A stretch of DNA of 64,000 nucleotides. Source: Pseudomonas farris. GTDB lineage: Bacteria > Pseudomonadota > Gammaproteobacteria > Pseudomonadales > Pseudomonadaceae. Under the pieces are notes generated by a model, which was given only the letters and a program-made list of their open reading frames with translations, was not told the origin of the DNA and searched no databases. The stretch covers positions 1 to 64,000 of the forward strand of contig NZ_JAHSTV010000003.1 of the NCBI RefSeq assembly GCF_019145235.1. Direction: 5' to 3'. Position numbers and translations under genes: made by a program. Positions 9,108 through 18,195 of the stretch are shown one piece after another (position 1 is the stretch's first letter; every line of letters starts with the position of its first letter).

Positions 9108-10133
9108 ATGTCCAAACGTCTTCCATTTGCACCATTGGCTGCGGCCATTGGCCTGGGTTTCAGCCTGCTCGCCGGCAGCCTGGTAGCGCCGTCCGTGGCT
9201 CACGCCGAAGGTGAAATTCGTATCGCCGAACAGTTCGGCATCGTTTATCTGCTGCTCAACGTAGTGCGCGATCAGAACCTGATCGAGAAGTACGGCAAGC
9301 AGGAAGGCATCGACATCAAGGTCGACTGGACTCAGCTCTCCGGCGGTTCGGCGGTCAATGATGCGTTGCTCTCCGGCTCCATCGATATTGCCGGTGCCGG
9401 CGTCGGCCCGCTGCTGACCATCTGGGACCGCACTCACGGCAAGCAAAACGTCAAAGCCGTGGCTTCCCTGGGCAACTTCCCTTACTACCTGGTGAGCAAC
9501 AATCCGAAGGTCAAAACCATCGCCGACTTTACGGAGAAGGACCGCATTGCGGTGCCAGCGGTCGGGGTCTCGGTGCAGTCGCGCTTCCTGCAATACGCGG
9601 CAGCCAAGCAATGGGGCGACAAGGAATTCAATCGCCTCGACAAGTACACCATCGCCGTTCCGCACCCGGATGCCACCGCAGCACTGATCGCTGGCGGCAC
9701 CGAGTTAAGCGGGCACTTCTCCAACCCGCCGTTCCAGGATCAGGCACTGGAGAACCCCAACGTGCATGTGGTGCTGAACACCTATGACTTGCTTGGTCCG
9801 AACTCGCCGACCGTGCTGTTCGCCACCGAGAAATTCCGCAACGAGAACCCGAAAACCTACAAAGCCTTCATCGCTGCGCTGACTGAAGCGGCCGAGTTTG
9901 CGCAGAACGATAAAGGTGCGGCGGCCGACACTTACATCCGTGTCACCAAGGCCAAAATCGACCGCGCGGCGTTGCTGAAAATTATCGACAACCCGCAGTT
10001 CGAATTCAGCGTCACACCGAAAAACACCTACCCGCTGGCCGAGTTCCTCTACCGCGTCGGCGCGATCAAAAACAAACCGGATTCGTGGAAGGATTACTTC
10101 TTCCAGGACGCCCAACCGCTGCAAGGGAGCTGA
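9108..10133 (+). CDS. ABC transporter substrate-binding protein, sulfonate/nitrate/taurine type
   Basis: Periplasmic binding protein, 341 aa, with a clear signal peptide ending AHA at about residue 33. The mature part follows the SsuA/TauA/NMT1 pattern ('FGIVYLLLNVVRDQNLIEKY', 'AGVGPLLTIWDR', 'AVPAVGVSVQSRFLQYAA'). It starts 15 bp after the dioxygenase with CGGAGAA as ribosome site, so the two are co-transcribed. The ligand is probably a small organosulfur or related anion, inferred from the neighbouring TauD-like enzyme. Confidence 0.85.
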   Translation: MSKRLPFAPLAAAIGLGFSLLAGSLVAPSVAHAEGEIRIAEQFGIVYLLLNVVRDQNLIEKYGKQEGIDIKVDWTQLSGGSAVNDALLSGSIDIAGAGVGPLLTIWDRTHGKQNVKAVASLGNFPYYLVSNNPKVKTIADFTEKDRIAVPAVGVSVQSRFLQYAAAKQWGDKEFNRLDKYTIAVPHPDATAALIAGGTELSGHFSNPPFQDQALENPNVHVVLNTYDLLGPNSPTVLFATEKFRNENPKTYKAFIAALTEAAEFAQNDKGAAADTYIRVTKAKIDRAALLKIIDNPQFEFSVTPKNTYPLAEFLYRVGAIKNKPDSWKDYFFQDAQPLQGS

Positions 10134-10138
10134 CCGAC

Positions 10139-10999
10139 ATGAACGCCCCTTTGCAAGGCCACACGGTCAGCAAACCGATCACGACAGCTCAAGCGCTGTT
10201 GTCGGTCGACCAGGTCAGCCTGGAATACCGCACGCCTGCGCGGGTGGTTCGAGCGACCCATCAGGTCAGTTTCGAGATCGATCCGGCGGACCGTTTTGTG
10301 CTGCTCGGTCCTTCCGGCTGCGGCAAGTCGACGTTGCTCAAAGCCGTTGCCGGGTTCATTCAGCCCTGTGAGGGTGAAATTCGCCTGCAAGGCCAGCGGG
10401 TCGATGCGCCAGGACCAGACCGGATCGTGGTGTTTCAGGAGTTCGATCAGCTGCCGCCGTGGAAAACCGTCAAACAGAACGTGATGTTTCCGCTGCTCGC
10501 TTCCAAAACCCTCAAACGCAAAGAGGCTGAAGAGCGGGCGCTGCACTATCTGGACAAAGTCGGTCTGGCGGCGTTTGCCGATGCCTATCCGCATACCTTG
10601 TCTGGCGGCATGAAAGCTCGCGTGGCCATTGCTCGCGCCTTGGCGATGCAGCCGAAGATCCTGTTGATGGACGAGCCCTTCGCCGCCCTCGACGCGCTGA
10701 CCCGGCGCAAGATGCAGGAAGAGTTGCTGCTGCTCTGGGAGGAGGTGCGTTTCACGCTGCTGTTCGTCACTCACTCCATCGAAGAGGCGTTGGTGGTGGG
10801 CAACCGGATTTTGCTGCTGTCGCCCCATCCGGGTCGGGTGCGGGCGGAAGTCCACAGCCATCAATACGACTTGCACAGCTTGGGTGGCGTGGCGTTCCAG
10901 GAATCGGCGCGGCGGATTCATCGGCTGCTGTTCGATGAAGGTCAGTCGCCGGAAACCGAGCGTGAGCTGGATTTCGCCGACATTCGCATCGCTTATTGA
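10139..10999 (+). CDS. ABC transporter ATPase, sulfonate/nitrate/taurine type
   Basis: Cytoplasmic ATPase subunit, 286 aa. Walker A GPSGCGKST is at about 57, signature LSGGM at about 154 and Walker B LLMDEP at about 175. Family features of SsuB/TauB include 'VFQEFDQLPPWKTVKQNV' and 'FVTHSIEEA'. ATG 10139 follows AAGGGAGC and starts 5 bp after the binding-protein gene. It energises uptake of the ligand delivered by the preceding binding protein. Confidence 0.88.
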   Translation: MNAPLQGHTVSKPITTAQALLSVDQVSLEYRTPARVVRATHQVSFEIDPADRFVLLGPSGCGKSTLLKAVAGFIQPCEGEIRLQGQRVDAPGPDRIVVFQEFDQLPPWKTVKQNVMFPLLASKTLKRKEAEERALHYLDKVGLAAFADAYPHTLSGGMKARVAIARALAMQPKILLMDEPFAALDALTRRKMQEELLLLWEEVRFTLLFVTHSIEEALVVGNRILLLSPHPGRVRAEVHSHQYDLHSLGGVAFQESARRIHRLLFDEGQSPETERELDFADIRIAY

Positions 11000-11018
11000 G
11001 CCATTGGAGGATTGCCCG

Positions 11019-11885
11019 ATGAGCCATTCATCATTTGCGCGTAAAGAGTACGAAACTGTTTTGCAGCCGCTGACGAGTGTGCCGCTGGAGCGCGAATTGC
11101 CGCTCGGCCAGCGCCTCTGGCAGCAGGGTTGGCTGCGCAAAAGTCTGATCCTGATTTTGCTCGCGGTGCTTTGGGAGGCCGTCGCCCGATATCAGAACAA
11201 CGACCTGCTGCTGCCGAGTTTTTTGCAAACCGCCAGCGCGCTGCAGGAGGGCTTGCTCAGCGGCGAACTGCTGAGCAAGGTGTGGATTTCGCTGGTTGTT
11301 TTGCTCAAGGGTTACCTGATTGGCATCGTTCTGGCGTTTGTCCTGACGACGCTGGCGGTGTCGACCCGGTTCGGTCGTGATCTGCTGAGTACGCTGACCT
11401 CGATGTTCAACCCATTGCCCGCCATTGCGCTGTTGCCGTTAGCGCTGCTGTGGTTCGGGTTGGGGCAGAACAGCCTGATTTTTGTACTGGTGCATTCGGT
11501 GCTTTGGGCGTTGGCCTTAAACACCTATGCCGGGTTTCTGGGTGTCTCGGAAACCCTGCGCATGGCCGGCCGCAATTACGGCCTCAAGGGCATGCGTTTC
11601 GTGTTGTTCATCCTGATCCCCGCTGCGTTGCCGTCGATTCTTGCCGGGCTGAAAATCGGTTGGGCCTTCGCCTGGCGTACGCTGATCGCTGCTGAATTGG
11701 TGTTTGGCGCTACCAGTGGCAAGGGCGGTTTGGGTTGGTACATCTTCCAGAATCGTAATGAGCTGTACACCGACAAGGTATTTGCCGGGTTGGCAGTGGT
11801 GATCTTGATTGGGTTGCTGGTGGAGAATCTGGTGTTTGATACGTTGGAGCGGGTGACGGTGAAGCGGTGGGGGATGCAGCGTTAG
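11019..11885 (+). CDS. ABC transporter permease, sulfonate/nitrate/taurine type
   Basis: Inner-membrane permease of 288 aa with about six hydrophobic helices and a BPD_transp_1-type loop ('AGRNYGLKGMRFVLFILIPA') that contacts the ATPase. ATG 11019 has GGAGG 9 bp upstream and lies 19 bp after the ATPase gene. It completes the importer begun at 9108. A REP pair follows it. Confidence 0.87.
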   Translation: MSHSSFARKEYETVLQPLTSVPLERELPLGQRLWQQGWLRKSLILILLAVLWEAVARYQNNDLLLPSFLQTASALQEGLLSGELLSKVWISLVVLLKGYLIGIVLAFVLTTLAVSTRFGRDLLSTLTSMFNPLPAIALLPLALLWFGLGQNSLIFVLVHSVLWALALNTYAGFLGVSETLRMAGRNYGLKGMRFVLFILIPAALPSILAGLKIGWAFAWRTLIAAELVFGATSGKGGLGWYIFQNRNELYTDKVFAGLAVVILIGLLVENLVFDTLERVTVKRWGMQR

Positions 11886-11914
11886 GCTTCGAGTTCTCTA
11901 TTGACTGGGCTGAC

Positions 11915-12012
11915 CTCTTCGCGAGCAAGCCCGCTCCCACATGGGTTCTTTGTCGTACACAAAATCTGCAACCACTGAAGATCAACTGTGGGAGCGGGCT
12001 TGCTCGCGAAGG
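11915..12012. repeat. Paired REP element, copy 2
   Basis: Inverted REP palindromes at 11917-11941 and 11986-12012, between the permease gene and the LysR gene. Same core sequence as copy 1. Confidence 0.9.
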
Positions 12013-12094
12013 GGCCAGCCCTATCACCACCGCATCTAAAGATGTTTGCTAGCATTGCGTCTGAATCAATCCAGATCAGCCACGAGTGCTCAGC

Positions 12095-13015
12095 ATGCAA
12101 CTCCCGGACATGAACCTGTTAGTTGCCCTCGACGCCTTGCTCGACGAGGGCAGTGTAGTGGGCGCTGCGCGGCGGATGAATCTCAGCCCGGCGGCGATGA
12201 GCCGGACGCTGACGCGGATCCGCGAGGCCATTGGCGATCCAATTCTGGTGCGCGCCGGCCGTGGACTGGTGCCAACGCCCAAGGCACTGGAGTTACGCGA
12301 GCAAGTGCGGGACCTGGTGGAGCAGGCCGCTTTGCTGTTCCGTTCCGCCGATGACGTCGACTTGGGCAGTTTGCGCCGGCGGTTCAGCATTCGCGCCAAT
12401 GATTTCTTTGTTGGCGTCTATGGCGGCAAGCTGTTCGACACGATGGAGCGCCAGGCCCCGCATTGTGAATTGCGCTTTGTCCCCGAGGGCGATGGGGACG
12501 ACGAAGCGTTGCGTGAAGGACGTATCGATTTAAGTGTCAGCAACAATCGGCCGCTGATGCCGGAAGTGAAAGTGCAGAACCTGTTTTCCACTCACTTTGT
12601 CGGGCTGGTGCGTGAAGATCATCCGTTGTTCGATGAAGAGATCACCGCCGAACGGTACGCCGGTTTTTCCCATATCAGCATGTCGCGCCGGGGGATCGCC
12701 CGCGGGCCGATCGACACGGCGCTCAACGCCTTGGGGCTGGAGCGGCGGGTGGCGGTGATTGCGCCGAGTTTCCATGCTGCGATGTTCGCCTTGCCGGATT
12801 CCGATTTGATTCTGCCGGTGCCCAAGGAAGCATTGCTGAGCGTGCGGCGGCTGGGCTTGAAACTGCGCTCATTCACCCTGCCGATTCCGTTACCGACCCT
12901 GATGCTGACCCAGGCTTGGCATCCGCGTTTCGACAAGGATCCGGCCCATCGCTGGATGCGTGAAACACTCAAGACCTGTTGTGATGAGACGTGGCTGGCT
13001 GCACAGCCTACCTGA
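12095..13015 (+). CDS. LysR-family transcriptional regulator
   Basis: DNA-binding regulator, 306 aa. The N-terminal winged helix (about 6-65, 'RRMNLSPAAMSRTLTRIREA') is followed by a LysR substrate-binding domain in the NodD/LeuO-like subgroup ('RFSIRANDFF', 'LRFVPEGDGDDEALREGRID'). ATG 12095 is preferred; only a weak CGAG precedes it and an in-frame GTG lies at 12086. It sits downstream of, not divergent from, the dioxygenase-importer genes and upstream of the efflux operon, so its target is unclear. Confidence 0.85.
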   Translation: MQLPDMNLLVALDALLDEGSVVGAARRMNLSPAAMSRTLTRIREAIGDPILVRAGRGLVPTPKALELREQVRDLVEQAALLFRSADDVDLGSLRRRFSIRANDFFVGVYGGKLFDTMERQAPHCELRFVPEGDGDDEALREGRIDLSVSNNRPLMPEVKVQNLFSTHFVGLVREDHPLFDEEITAERYAGFSHISMSRRGIARGPIDTALNALGLERRVAVIAPSFHAAMFALPDSDLILPVPKEALLSVRRLGLKLRSFTLPIPLPTLMLTQAWHPRFDKDPAHRWMRETLKTCCDETWLAAQPT

Positions 13016-13030
13016 GTTGACGCATACCCT

Positions 13031-13121
13031 TGTGGGAGCGGGCTTGCTCGCGAAAGCGGTGTGTCAGTCAGCGTTGATGTTGAAGGTGATGGCCTCTTCG
13101 CGAGCAAGCCCGCTCCCACAG
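13031..13121. repeat. Paired REP element, copy 3
   Basis: REP palindromes at 13031-13054 and 13095-13120, here in tail-to-tail order opposite to copies 1 and 2. It separates the LysR gene from the efflux operon; the rest of the gap (13122-13266) is AT-rich leader. Confidence 0.9.
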
Positions 13122-13266
13122 GGGGTTTGTGTTGTTTCAAAATTTGCGGGCCATTCGGATCTAATTGCTGCATAAAGCGCACTTATAACCTGCCAATAAG
13201 TCAATTTTCGTAAGCTTCCACGCTCCCTAAAATGCTTCGGTATTCCCCTTCCGGAGCTTGCAGTAC

Positions 13267-14805
13267 ATGACTTCCCTCACGGTCTCGGCGCCTCTCGCTG
13301 CGGCCAAGCCAGCGGCCGCCATCACGCCACCGGTCTTCGGCCCGCGAATCATCATCGGCCTGGTGGGCGTGTTGCTGGCGGTGCTGGTGTCGGGCTTGAA
13401 CGAGATGGTAACCAAGGTCGCCTTGGCCGATATCCGCGGCGCGTTGGCCATCGGTTACGACGAAGGCACCTGGCTGGTCGCCAGTTACACCGCGACCTCG
13501 GTGGCCGCCATGGCGTTTGCCCCTTGGTGTGCGGTGACGTTCTCGTTGCGGCGCTTCACCCTGTACGCGATCAGTGCGTTCACCCTGTTAGGTGTGTTGT
13601 GCCCGTTCGCACCGAATTACGAAAGCCTGCTGGTCATGCACACCTTGCAAGGTCTTGCCGGCGGCGCGCTGCCGCCGATGCTGATGACCGTTGCCCTGCG
13701 GTTCCTGCCAGCAAACGTGAAACTCTATGGCCTGGCCGGTTATGCCCTGACGGCGACCTTCGGCCCCGGTCTCGGTACGCCGCTGGCCGGGTTGTGGACC
13801 GAGTACGTCGGCTGGCAATGGACCTTCTGGCAAATCGTCGTGCCGTGCCTGATTGCCATGGCGGCGGTGGCTTACGGTTTGCCCCAGGATCCGCTGCGGC
13901 TGGAACGCTTCAAACAGTTCAATTGGCGTGGCTTGCTGCTGGGGTTTCCGGCGATCTGCATGTTGGTGATCGGCATTCTGCAAGGCAATCGGCTGGACTG
14001 GTTCGAGTCGAGCCTGATTTGCGGACTGCTCGGCAGTGGGCTGCTGTTGCTGGTGCTGTTTCTGATCAATGAATGGTCGCAACCGATTCCGTTCTTCAAG
14101 TTACAGATGCTCGGTATCCGTAACCTGTCGTTCGCCCTGTTGACGCTGGCCGGTGTGCTGGTGGTGTTGCTCGCGGTGGTCATCATTCCCTCCAGTTACC
14201 TGGCTCAGGTCCAGGGTTATCGCCCGGTGCAGACCGCGCCGATCATGCTGCTGGCGGCGTTGCCTCAGTTGATCGCGCTGCCGTTGGTGGCAGCGCTGTG
14301 CAACCTGCGTTGGGTCGATTGTCGCTGGGTGCTGGGGATCGGGCTGAGCATGCTGACGCTGTCTTGCCTCGGTGGTTCGCAGCTGACGTCGGCATGGATT
14401 CGCGACGATTTCTATGTCCTGCAATGGCTGCAGATTTTCGGTCAGCCCATGGCCGTGCTGCCGCTGTTGATGCTCTCCACCGGCAGCATCACTCCAATGG
14501 AAGGGCCGTTCGCTTCGGCCTGGTTCAATACCGTGAAAGGCCTGGCGGCGGTGATCGCTACGGGTGTGATCGAGGCACTGACCACTGCAAGGCTGCATTT
14601 CCATTCGACCATGCTGGTGGACAACCTGGGTAATTCGCCCTTGGTCCAAAGCGACAACGCAGGCCTGGCTCACCGACTGCATCAACAGGCCTTAGTGCTG
14701 ACCTCCTCCGATCTTTATCTGTGCATGGCCGGCGTCGCCGTGGCGCTGATCCTGCTGATTTTCTGGCTGCCAACGCGGATCTATCCACCGCGCGCGCCGA
14801 CTTGA
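13267..14805 (+). CDS. EmrB-like MFS multidrug exporter (DHA2 family)
   Basis: Inner-membrane drug/proton antiporter, 512 aa, with about 14 hydrophobic segments, the size and topology of DHA2 transporters. Segment 'GLNEMVTKVALADIRGALAI' and the motif 'GYALTATFGPGLGTPLAGLW' (DHA2 motif C) are recognisable. ATG 13267 follows CCGGAG. The next two genes encode a matching adaptor and outer-membrane lipoprotein, so this is a tripartite EmrAB-type pump. Substrate unknown. Confidence 0.87.
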   Translation: MTSLTVSAPLAAAKPAAAITPPVFGPRIIIGLVGVLLAVLVSGLNEMVTKVALADIRGALAIGYDEGTWLVASYTATSVAAMAFAPWCAVTFSLRRFTLYAISAFTLLGVLCPFAPNYESLLVMHTLQGLAGGALPPMLMTVALRFLPANVKLYGLAGYALTATFGPGLGTPLAGLWTEYVGWQWTFWQIVVPCLIAMAAVAYGLPQDPLRLERFKQFNWRGLLLGFPAICMLVIGILQGNRLDWFESSLICGLLGSGLLLLVLFLINEWSQPIPFFKLQMLGIRNLSFALLTLAGVLVVLLAVVIIPSSYLAQVQGYRPVQTAPIMLLAALPQLIALPLVAALCNLRWVDCRWVLGIGLSMLTLSCLGGSQLTSAWIRDDFYVLQWLQIFGQPMAVLPLLMLSTGSITPMEGPFASAWFNTVKGLAAVIATGVIEALTTARLHFHSTMLVDNLGNSPLVQSDNAGLAHRLHQQALVLTSSDLYLCMAGVAVALILLIFWLPTRIYPPRAPT

Positions 14806-14831
14806 ATGCTTCACTGAAACAGAAGGTTTTT

Positions 14832-15896
14832 ATGACGACTCAATCACAGCAAAAAGTCGCTGTCGGCGTTGCCGCAGTGATGGCGGTCGGCGTGTTGATT
14901 TACCTGCTGGCGCCGGGCTTGTTCGGCAAGCGCACACAGCAGAGCACCAACGATGCTTTCGTCGCGGCGGACTTCACACGGGTGGCGCCGCGCGTGGCGG
15001 GGTTTATCAAGGACGTGCTGGTGGAAGACAACCAGATGGTCAAGGCCGGACAACTACTGGCGTTGATCGACGACCGCGATCTGCGCGCCGCCGCTGAGGC
15101 CGCCGACGCTGAAACCCTGGTGGCCAGGGCGCAGTTGCAGAATGCTCGGGCCACCCTGGAGCGCCAGACATCGGTGATCGCTCAGGCCCAGGCCACGGTG
15201 GTTTCGGCGAAGGCTGAAATGGCTTTCGCCGAGCATGAACTGAACCGCTACAACCACCTCGCCGGGGTGGGTGCCGGTACGGTGCAGAATGCTCAGCAAG
15301 CGCGCACGCGCATCGACCAAGCCTCCGCTCGCTTGGCCAATGCCACGGCGGTGCTGGCGGCGGAACGCAAGCAGGTTGAGATTCTGACCGCCCAGCGTGA
15401 TGCGGCCGAAGGTGGGCTGAAACGAGCACAAGCAGCGCTGGAAATGGCCAGCTATGAGCTGTCCTATACGCGCATTGTTGCGCCACAGGACGGCATGGTC
15501 GGCGAGCGCGCGGTTCGGGTTGGCGCCTATGTCACTCCGGGCAGCAAGATTCTCGCTGTGGTGCCGTTGGAGCGGGCTTATGTGGTCGCCAATTTTCAGG
15601 AAACCCAACTGACTGACGTACAGCCGGGGCAGAGCGTGCAAGTACACGTCGACAGCCTCGGCGGCGAAGCCCTGCGCGGTCGCGTCGAGAGCATCGCACC
15701 CGCCACTGGCGTGACCTTCGCCTCGGTCAAACCGGACAACGCCACCGGCAACTTCACCAAGGTTGTGCAACGGATTCCGGTGAAAATCGTTCTGGAACCG
15801 GGTCAGGCATTGGCCGATCGGTTGCGGGTGGGGATGTCGGTGGAGGCGAGGATTGATACTGCAAGCGCCAGCGAGCATGGGGTCGCGCAACGATGA
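14832..15896 (+). CDS. EmrA-like HlyD-family efflux adaptor
   Basis: Periplasmic adaptor of 354 aa with one N-terminal membrane helix (about 12-32), split lipoyl domain ('TRVAPRVAGFIKDVLVEDNQ' and 'TRIVAPQDGMVGERAVRVGA'), a coiled-coil hairpin and a beta-barrel domain. ATG 14832 has AGAAGG upstream and lies 26 bp after the MFS gene. It links that pump to the outer-membrane lipoprotein encoded next. Confidence 0.9.
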   Translation: MTTQSQQKVAVGVAAVMAVGVLIYLLAPGLFGKRTQQSTNDAFVAADFTRVAPRVAGFIKDVLVEDNQMVKAGQLLALIDDRDLRAAAEAADAETLVARAQLQNARATLERQTSVIAQAQATVVSAKAEMAFAEHELNRYNHLAGVGAGTVQNAQQARTRIDQASARLANATAVLAAERKQVEILTAQRDAAEGGLKRAQAALEMASYELSYTRIVAPQDGMVGERAVRVGAYVTPGSKILAVVPLERAYVVANFQETQLTDVQPGQSVQVHVDSLGGEALRGRVESIAPATGVTFASVKPDNATGNFTKVVQRIPVKIVLEPGQALADRLRVGMSVEARIDTASASEHGVAQR

Positions 15897-15920
15897 AGAT
15901 TTTTGTTGATAGGACTGACG

Positions 15921-16019
15921 TCTTCGCGAGCAAGCTCGCTCCCATATTTGATCTGCTGGGTGCCCAAGCTTTATGCACAAAAGGAGATCCAGTGTGGGAG
16001 CGGGCTTGCTCGCGAAGAG
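15921..16019. repeat. Paired REP element, copy 4, overlapping a gene start
   Basis: REP palindromes at 15921-15945 and 15992-16017. The second copy contains the likely GTG start and first ten codons of the downstream lipoprotein gene. The left copy has one T-for-C change in the core (AAGCTCGCTC). Confidence 0.88.
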
Positions 16020-17479
16020 GCCAGTGGCCTCGCATTCCCCTTTATGCCTTGCTGGTCATGAGCCTTTCGGCTTGCACTGTCGGCCCAGACTTCCAGAAAC
16101 CTCAGCCGCAACAAGTGGCTGAATGGACCAAACCAGCCAAAGCCGCCGCCAGTCAGGTCGTTCCCGCTGAAATGGACGAACGCTGGTGGGAGGTATTCCA
16201 CGACCCGAAACTCTCTGCCCTGACCCAACGTGCCCTGACCGACAACCTCGACCTGAAACTCGCCAGCAGCCGCTTGCAGCAAAGCCGCGTCGCGCGCCAG
16301 GTGAACACCGCCAACCGCTATCCCAATACCGCCGCTAGCGGCAGCTATGGGCGCAAGCGCAACAGTGGTGAAGGCCTGAACGATCCGTCGGGCAACAACG
16401 GCGACTCGGCGTTCAACCTGTGGGACGCAGGCTTTTCCGCCTCTTGGGAACTGGATTTCTGGGGCCGGGTGCGCCGCGAAACCGAAGCCGCCGATGCCAC
16501 CCTGGAAGTGGCGGAAAACGATCGTCGCGGCGTGCTGCTGTCGGTGCTTGCCGAAACCGCTCAGGACTACATTCAGCTGCGCGGTGTGCAAAGCACGCGG
16601 GCCGTCACCGAGCAGAACCTCGACGTTGCCCGGCATAGTTTGAAACTCTCGCAATTGCGCCTGGCCGACGGTGTGGCGACGGATCTGGACGTTGCCGAAG
16701 CCGCTGCGCAAGTCGCGGCCATCGAGTCACGTTTGCCGGCGCTTGAGCAGCGTCAGTCGCAACTGATCAACGCCCTGAGCCTGTTGATGGGCGAACCGCC
16801 GCAAGCGCTGTCCGCTGAGTTATCCACAGACGCCCCGGTGCCGCAAACCCCGCGTCAGGTCGCCATCGGCTTGCCGTCGCAATTGGCCGAGCGCCGCCCC
16901 GACATCCGTCAGGCCGAAGCCCGTCTGCATGCCGCGACCGCCAGCATCGGCGTGGCCAAGGGCGACTTTTATCCACGGATCACCCTGTCGGGCAATATCG
17001 GTTCGCAAGCCATGCAGTTGAGCGATTTCGGTTCCTGGAGCTCGCGCTCGTTCGGCATCGGTCCGCAGTTCAGCCTGCCGCTGTTCGACGGCGGTCGCCT
17101 GCGCGGCATGTTGTACCTGCGCGAAGCCCAGCAACAGGAAGCAGCGCTGGCCTACCAGCAAACCGTGCTGCGGGCCTGGCATGAAATCGACGATCAACTC
17201 ACCGCCTACAATGCCAGCCAACTGCGCCGCGACAGCCTCGCCGAAGCCGTACGCCAGAACCAGATCGCCCTGCGCACCGCGCAACAGCAATACGTCGAAG
17301 GGGTGGTGGATTTCGTCAACGTCCTCACCGTGCAAGGCGAATTGCTGGCGACCCAGCAGCAGTGGGTCGAGAGTTCGACCGGGGTGTCGTTGGCAATGGT
17401 TGGTTTGTACAAGGCGTTGGGTGGGGGATGGGAGTCGGTGTATCCGGTGGCAGGTGCCGTTACCAATAATCCGGTTTGA
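15992..17479 (+). CDS. NodT/OprM-type outer-membrane efflux lipoprotein, start inside a REP
   Basis: Outer-membrane channel of 495 aa for the EmrAB-like pump. Lipobox LSAC (Cys at about 28) is followed by 'TVGPDFQKP', the usual start of mature RND/EMR outer-membrane lipoproteins; two OEP domains follow. The best start is GTG 15992, with AAGGAG five bases upstream. That GTG and the next ten codons (WERACSRRGQ) are REP sequence and form the basic n-region of the signal peptide. An in-frame ATG at 15893, overlapping the previous stop, is also open but would put over 30 REP-encoded and other residues before the signal peptide. The last 20 bp overlap the convergent NYN gene. Confidence 0.85.
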   Translation: MWERACSRRGQWPRIPLYALLVMSLSACTVGPDFQKPQPQQVAEWTKPAKAAASQVVPAEMDERWWEVFHDPKLSALTQRALTDNLDLKLASSRLQQSRVARQVNTANRYPNTAASGSYGRKRNSGEGLNDPSGNNGDSAFNLWDAGFSASWELDFWGRVRRETEAADATLEVAENDRRGVLLSVLAETAQDYIQLRGVQSTRAVTEQNLDVARHSLKLSQLRLADGVATDLDVAEAAAQVAAIESRLPALEQRQSQLINALSLLMGEPPQALSAELSTDAPVPQTPRQVAIGLPSQLAERRPDIRQAEARLHAATASIGVAKGDFYPRITLSGNIGSQAMQLSDFGSWSSRSFGIGPQFSLPLFDGGRLRGMLYLREAQQQEAALAYQQTVLRAWHEIDDQLTAYNASQLRRDSLAEAVRQNQIALRTAQQQYVEGVVDFVNVLTVQGELLATQQQWVESSTGVSLAMVGLYKALGGGWESVYPVAGAVTNNPV

Positions 17480-18149
17480 TCGCGGGTGCTTTATGAGTAG
17501 GCACACGAACTGGAAACTGGTGCGACTGAGGTTCTTCTGAGGTTACGACACGTCGCATCCAGTGTGAGTGCTCCTTCAAGGAGCCAGGCGGTGAGCGTTT
17601 GAACTCGGTCCTGCATGGGAGAACAACGCCCACTATCATCTGCGGAAAATCCTCTCGGATGGCTTTTAATGCGGGAGCCATATCTGTGTCCCCGGAAACA
17701 AGAACGAGCTGTTGAATGCGCTCCGTGTTGTGGTCTTTGGTTTCTCTCGCCGCGGTGCGATACATGCTGATTGCGATATGGACGTCAGTTTCTTTCTCTT
17801 CGAGTTTCCAAATAGCGACTTTGTCCTGGCGTGACGCACCAATTTTTTTGTCGATAAAGCGCGGCGCTCTTGCGGGTTCGAGTTGGTGGCGACCATAGTG
17901 AACAGACACATTATTGGCCTTGAGTGCTCGAACATAGGTGTCCTGAGCTTCCTTGGAAATTCTGCCGCGAGTAGCCAGCTCCGGCTTGACGGAAGAAGTG
18001 AAGTAATCCATTGAAGCGAGTGAACTTTGAGGATTTTCGACGTAGGCGATGTGGGCCAACAACTTTGGCAAATTCAGCCATTTGTAAGGAGTGCCTGCTA
18101 GCAATCCGTAGAACACGTTGTAGCCGTCAACGAAGAACGCAGTACGCAC
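17460..18149 (-). CDS. NYN-domain (PIN-like) putative RNase
   Basis: Protein of 229 aa. The NYN fold residues are visible: D8 in 'FFVDGYNVFY', D122 in 'KETDVHIAI' and D154/D156 in 'VLVSGDTDMAPAL', the acidic metal-binding set of PIN-like nucleases (LabA/DUF88 group). It probably cuts RNA; the target is unknown. GTG 18149 has GAGGAT seven bases upstream. A strong hairpin with a T run lies about 20 bp upstream on the same strand, so the gene is insulated from, or attenuated after, any promoter beyond it. Base composition is lower in GC than the neighbours, which suggests acquisition. Confidence 0.8.
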   Translation of the reverse strand: MRTAFFVDGYNVFYGLLAGTPYKWLNLPKLLAHIAYVENPQSSLASMDYFTSSVKPELATRGRISKEAQDTYVRALKANNVSVHYGRHQLEPARAPRFIDKKIGASRQDKVAIWKLEEKETDVHIAISMYRTAARETKDHNTERIQQLVLVSGDTDMAPALKAIREDFPQMIVGVVLPCRTEFKRSPPGSLKEHSHWMRRVVTSEEPQSHQFPVRVPTHKAPAIKPDYW

Positions 18150-18169
18150 AAATCCAATCCTCAGAAACG

Positions 18170-18195
18170 AAAAAACCGGCCTAAGCCGGTTTTTT
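18170..18195. terminator. Bidirectional terminator hairpin just upstream of the NYN gene
   Basis: Stem AAAAAACCGGC / GCCGGTTTTTT with loop CTAA; T run on both strands. On the minus strand it ends only about 20 bp before the NYN start codon, leaving no room for a promoter after it. Confidence 0.75.

Noticed and set aside
8214..9665. 483-codon minus-strand frame across the dioxygenase and binding-protein genes
   Set aside because: Antisense of two well supported genes.
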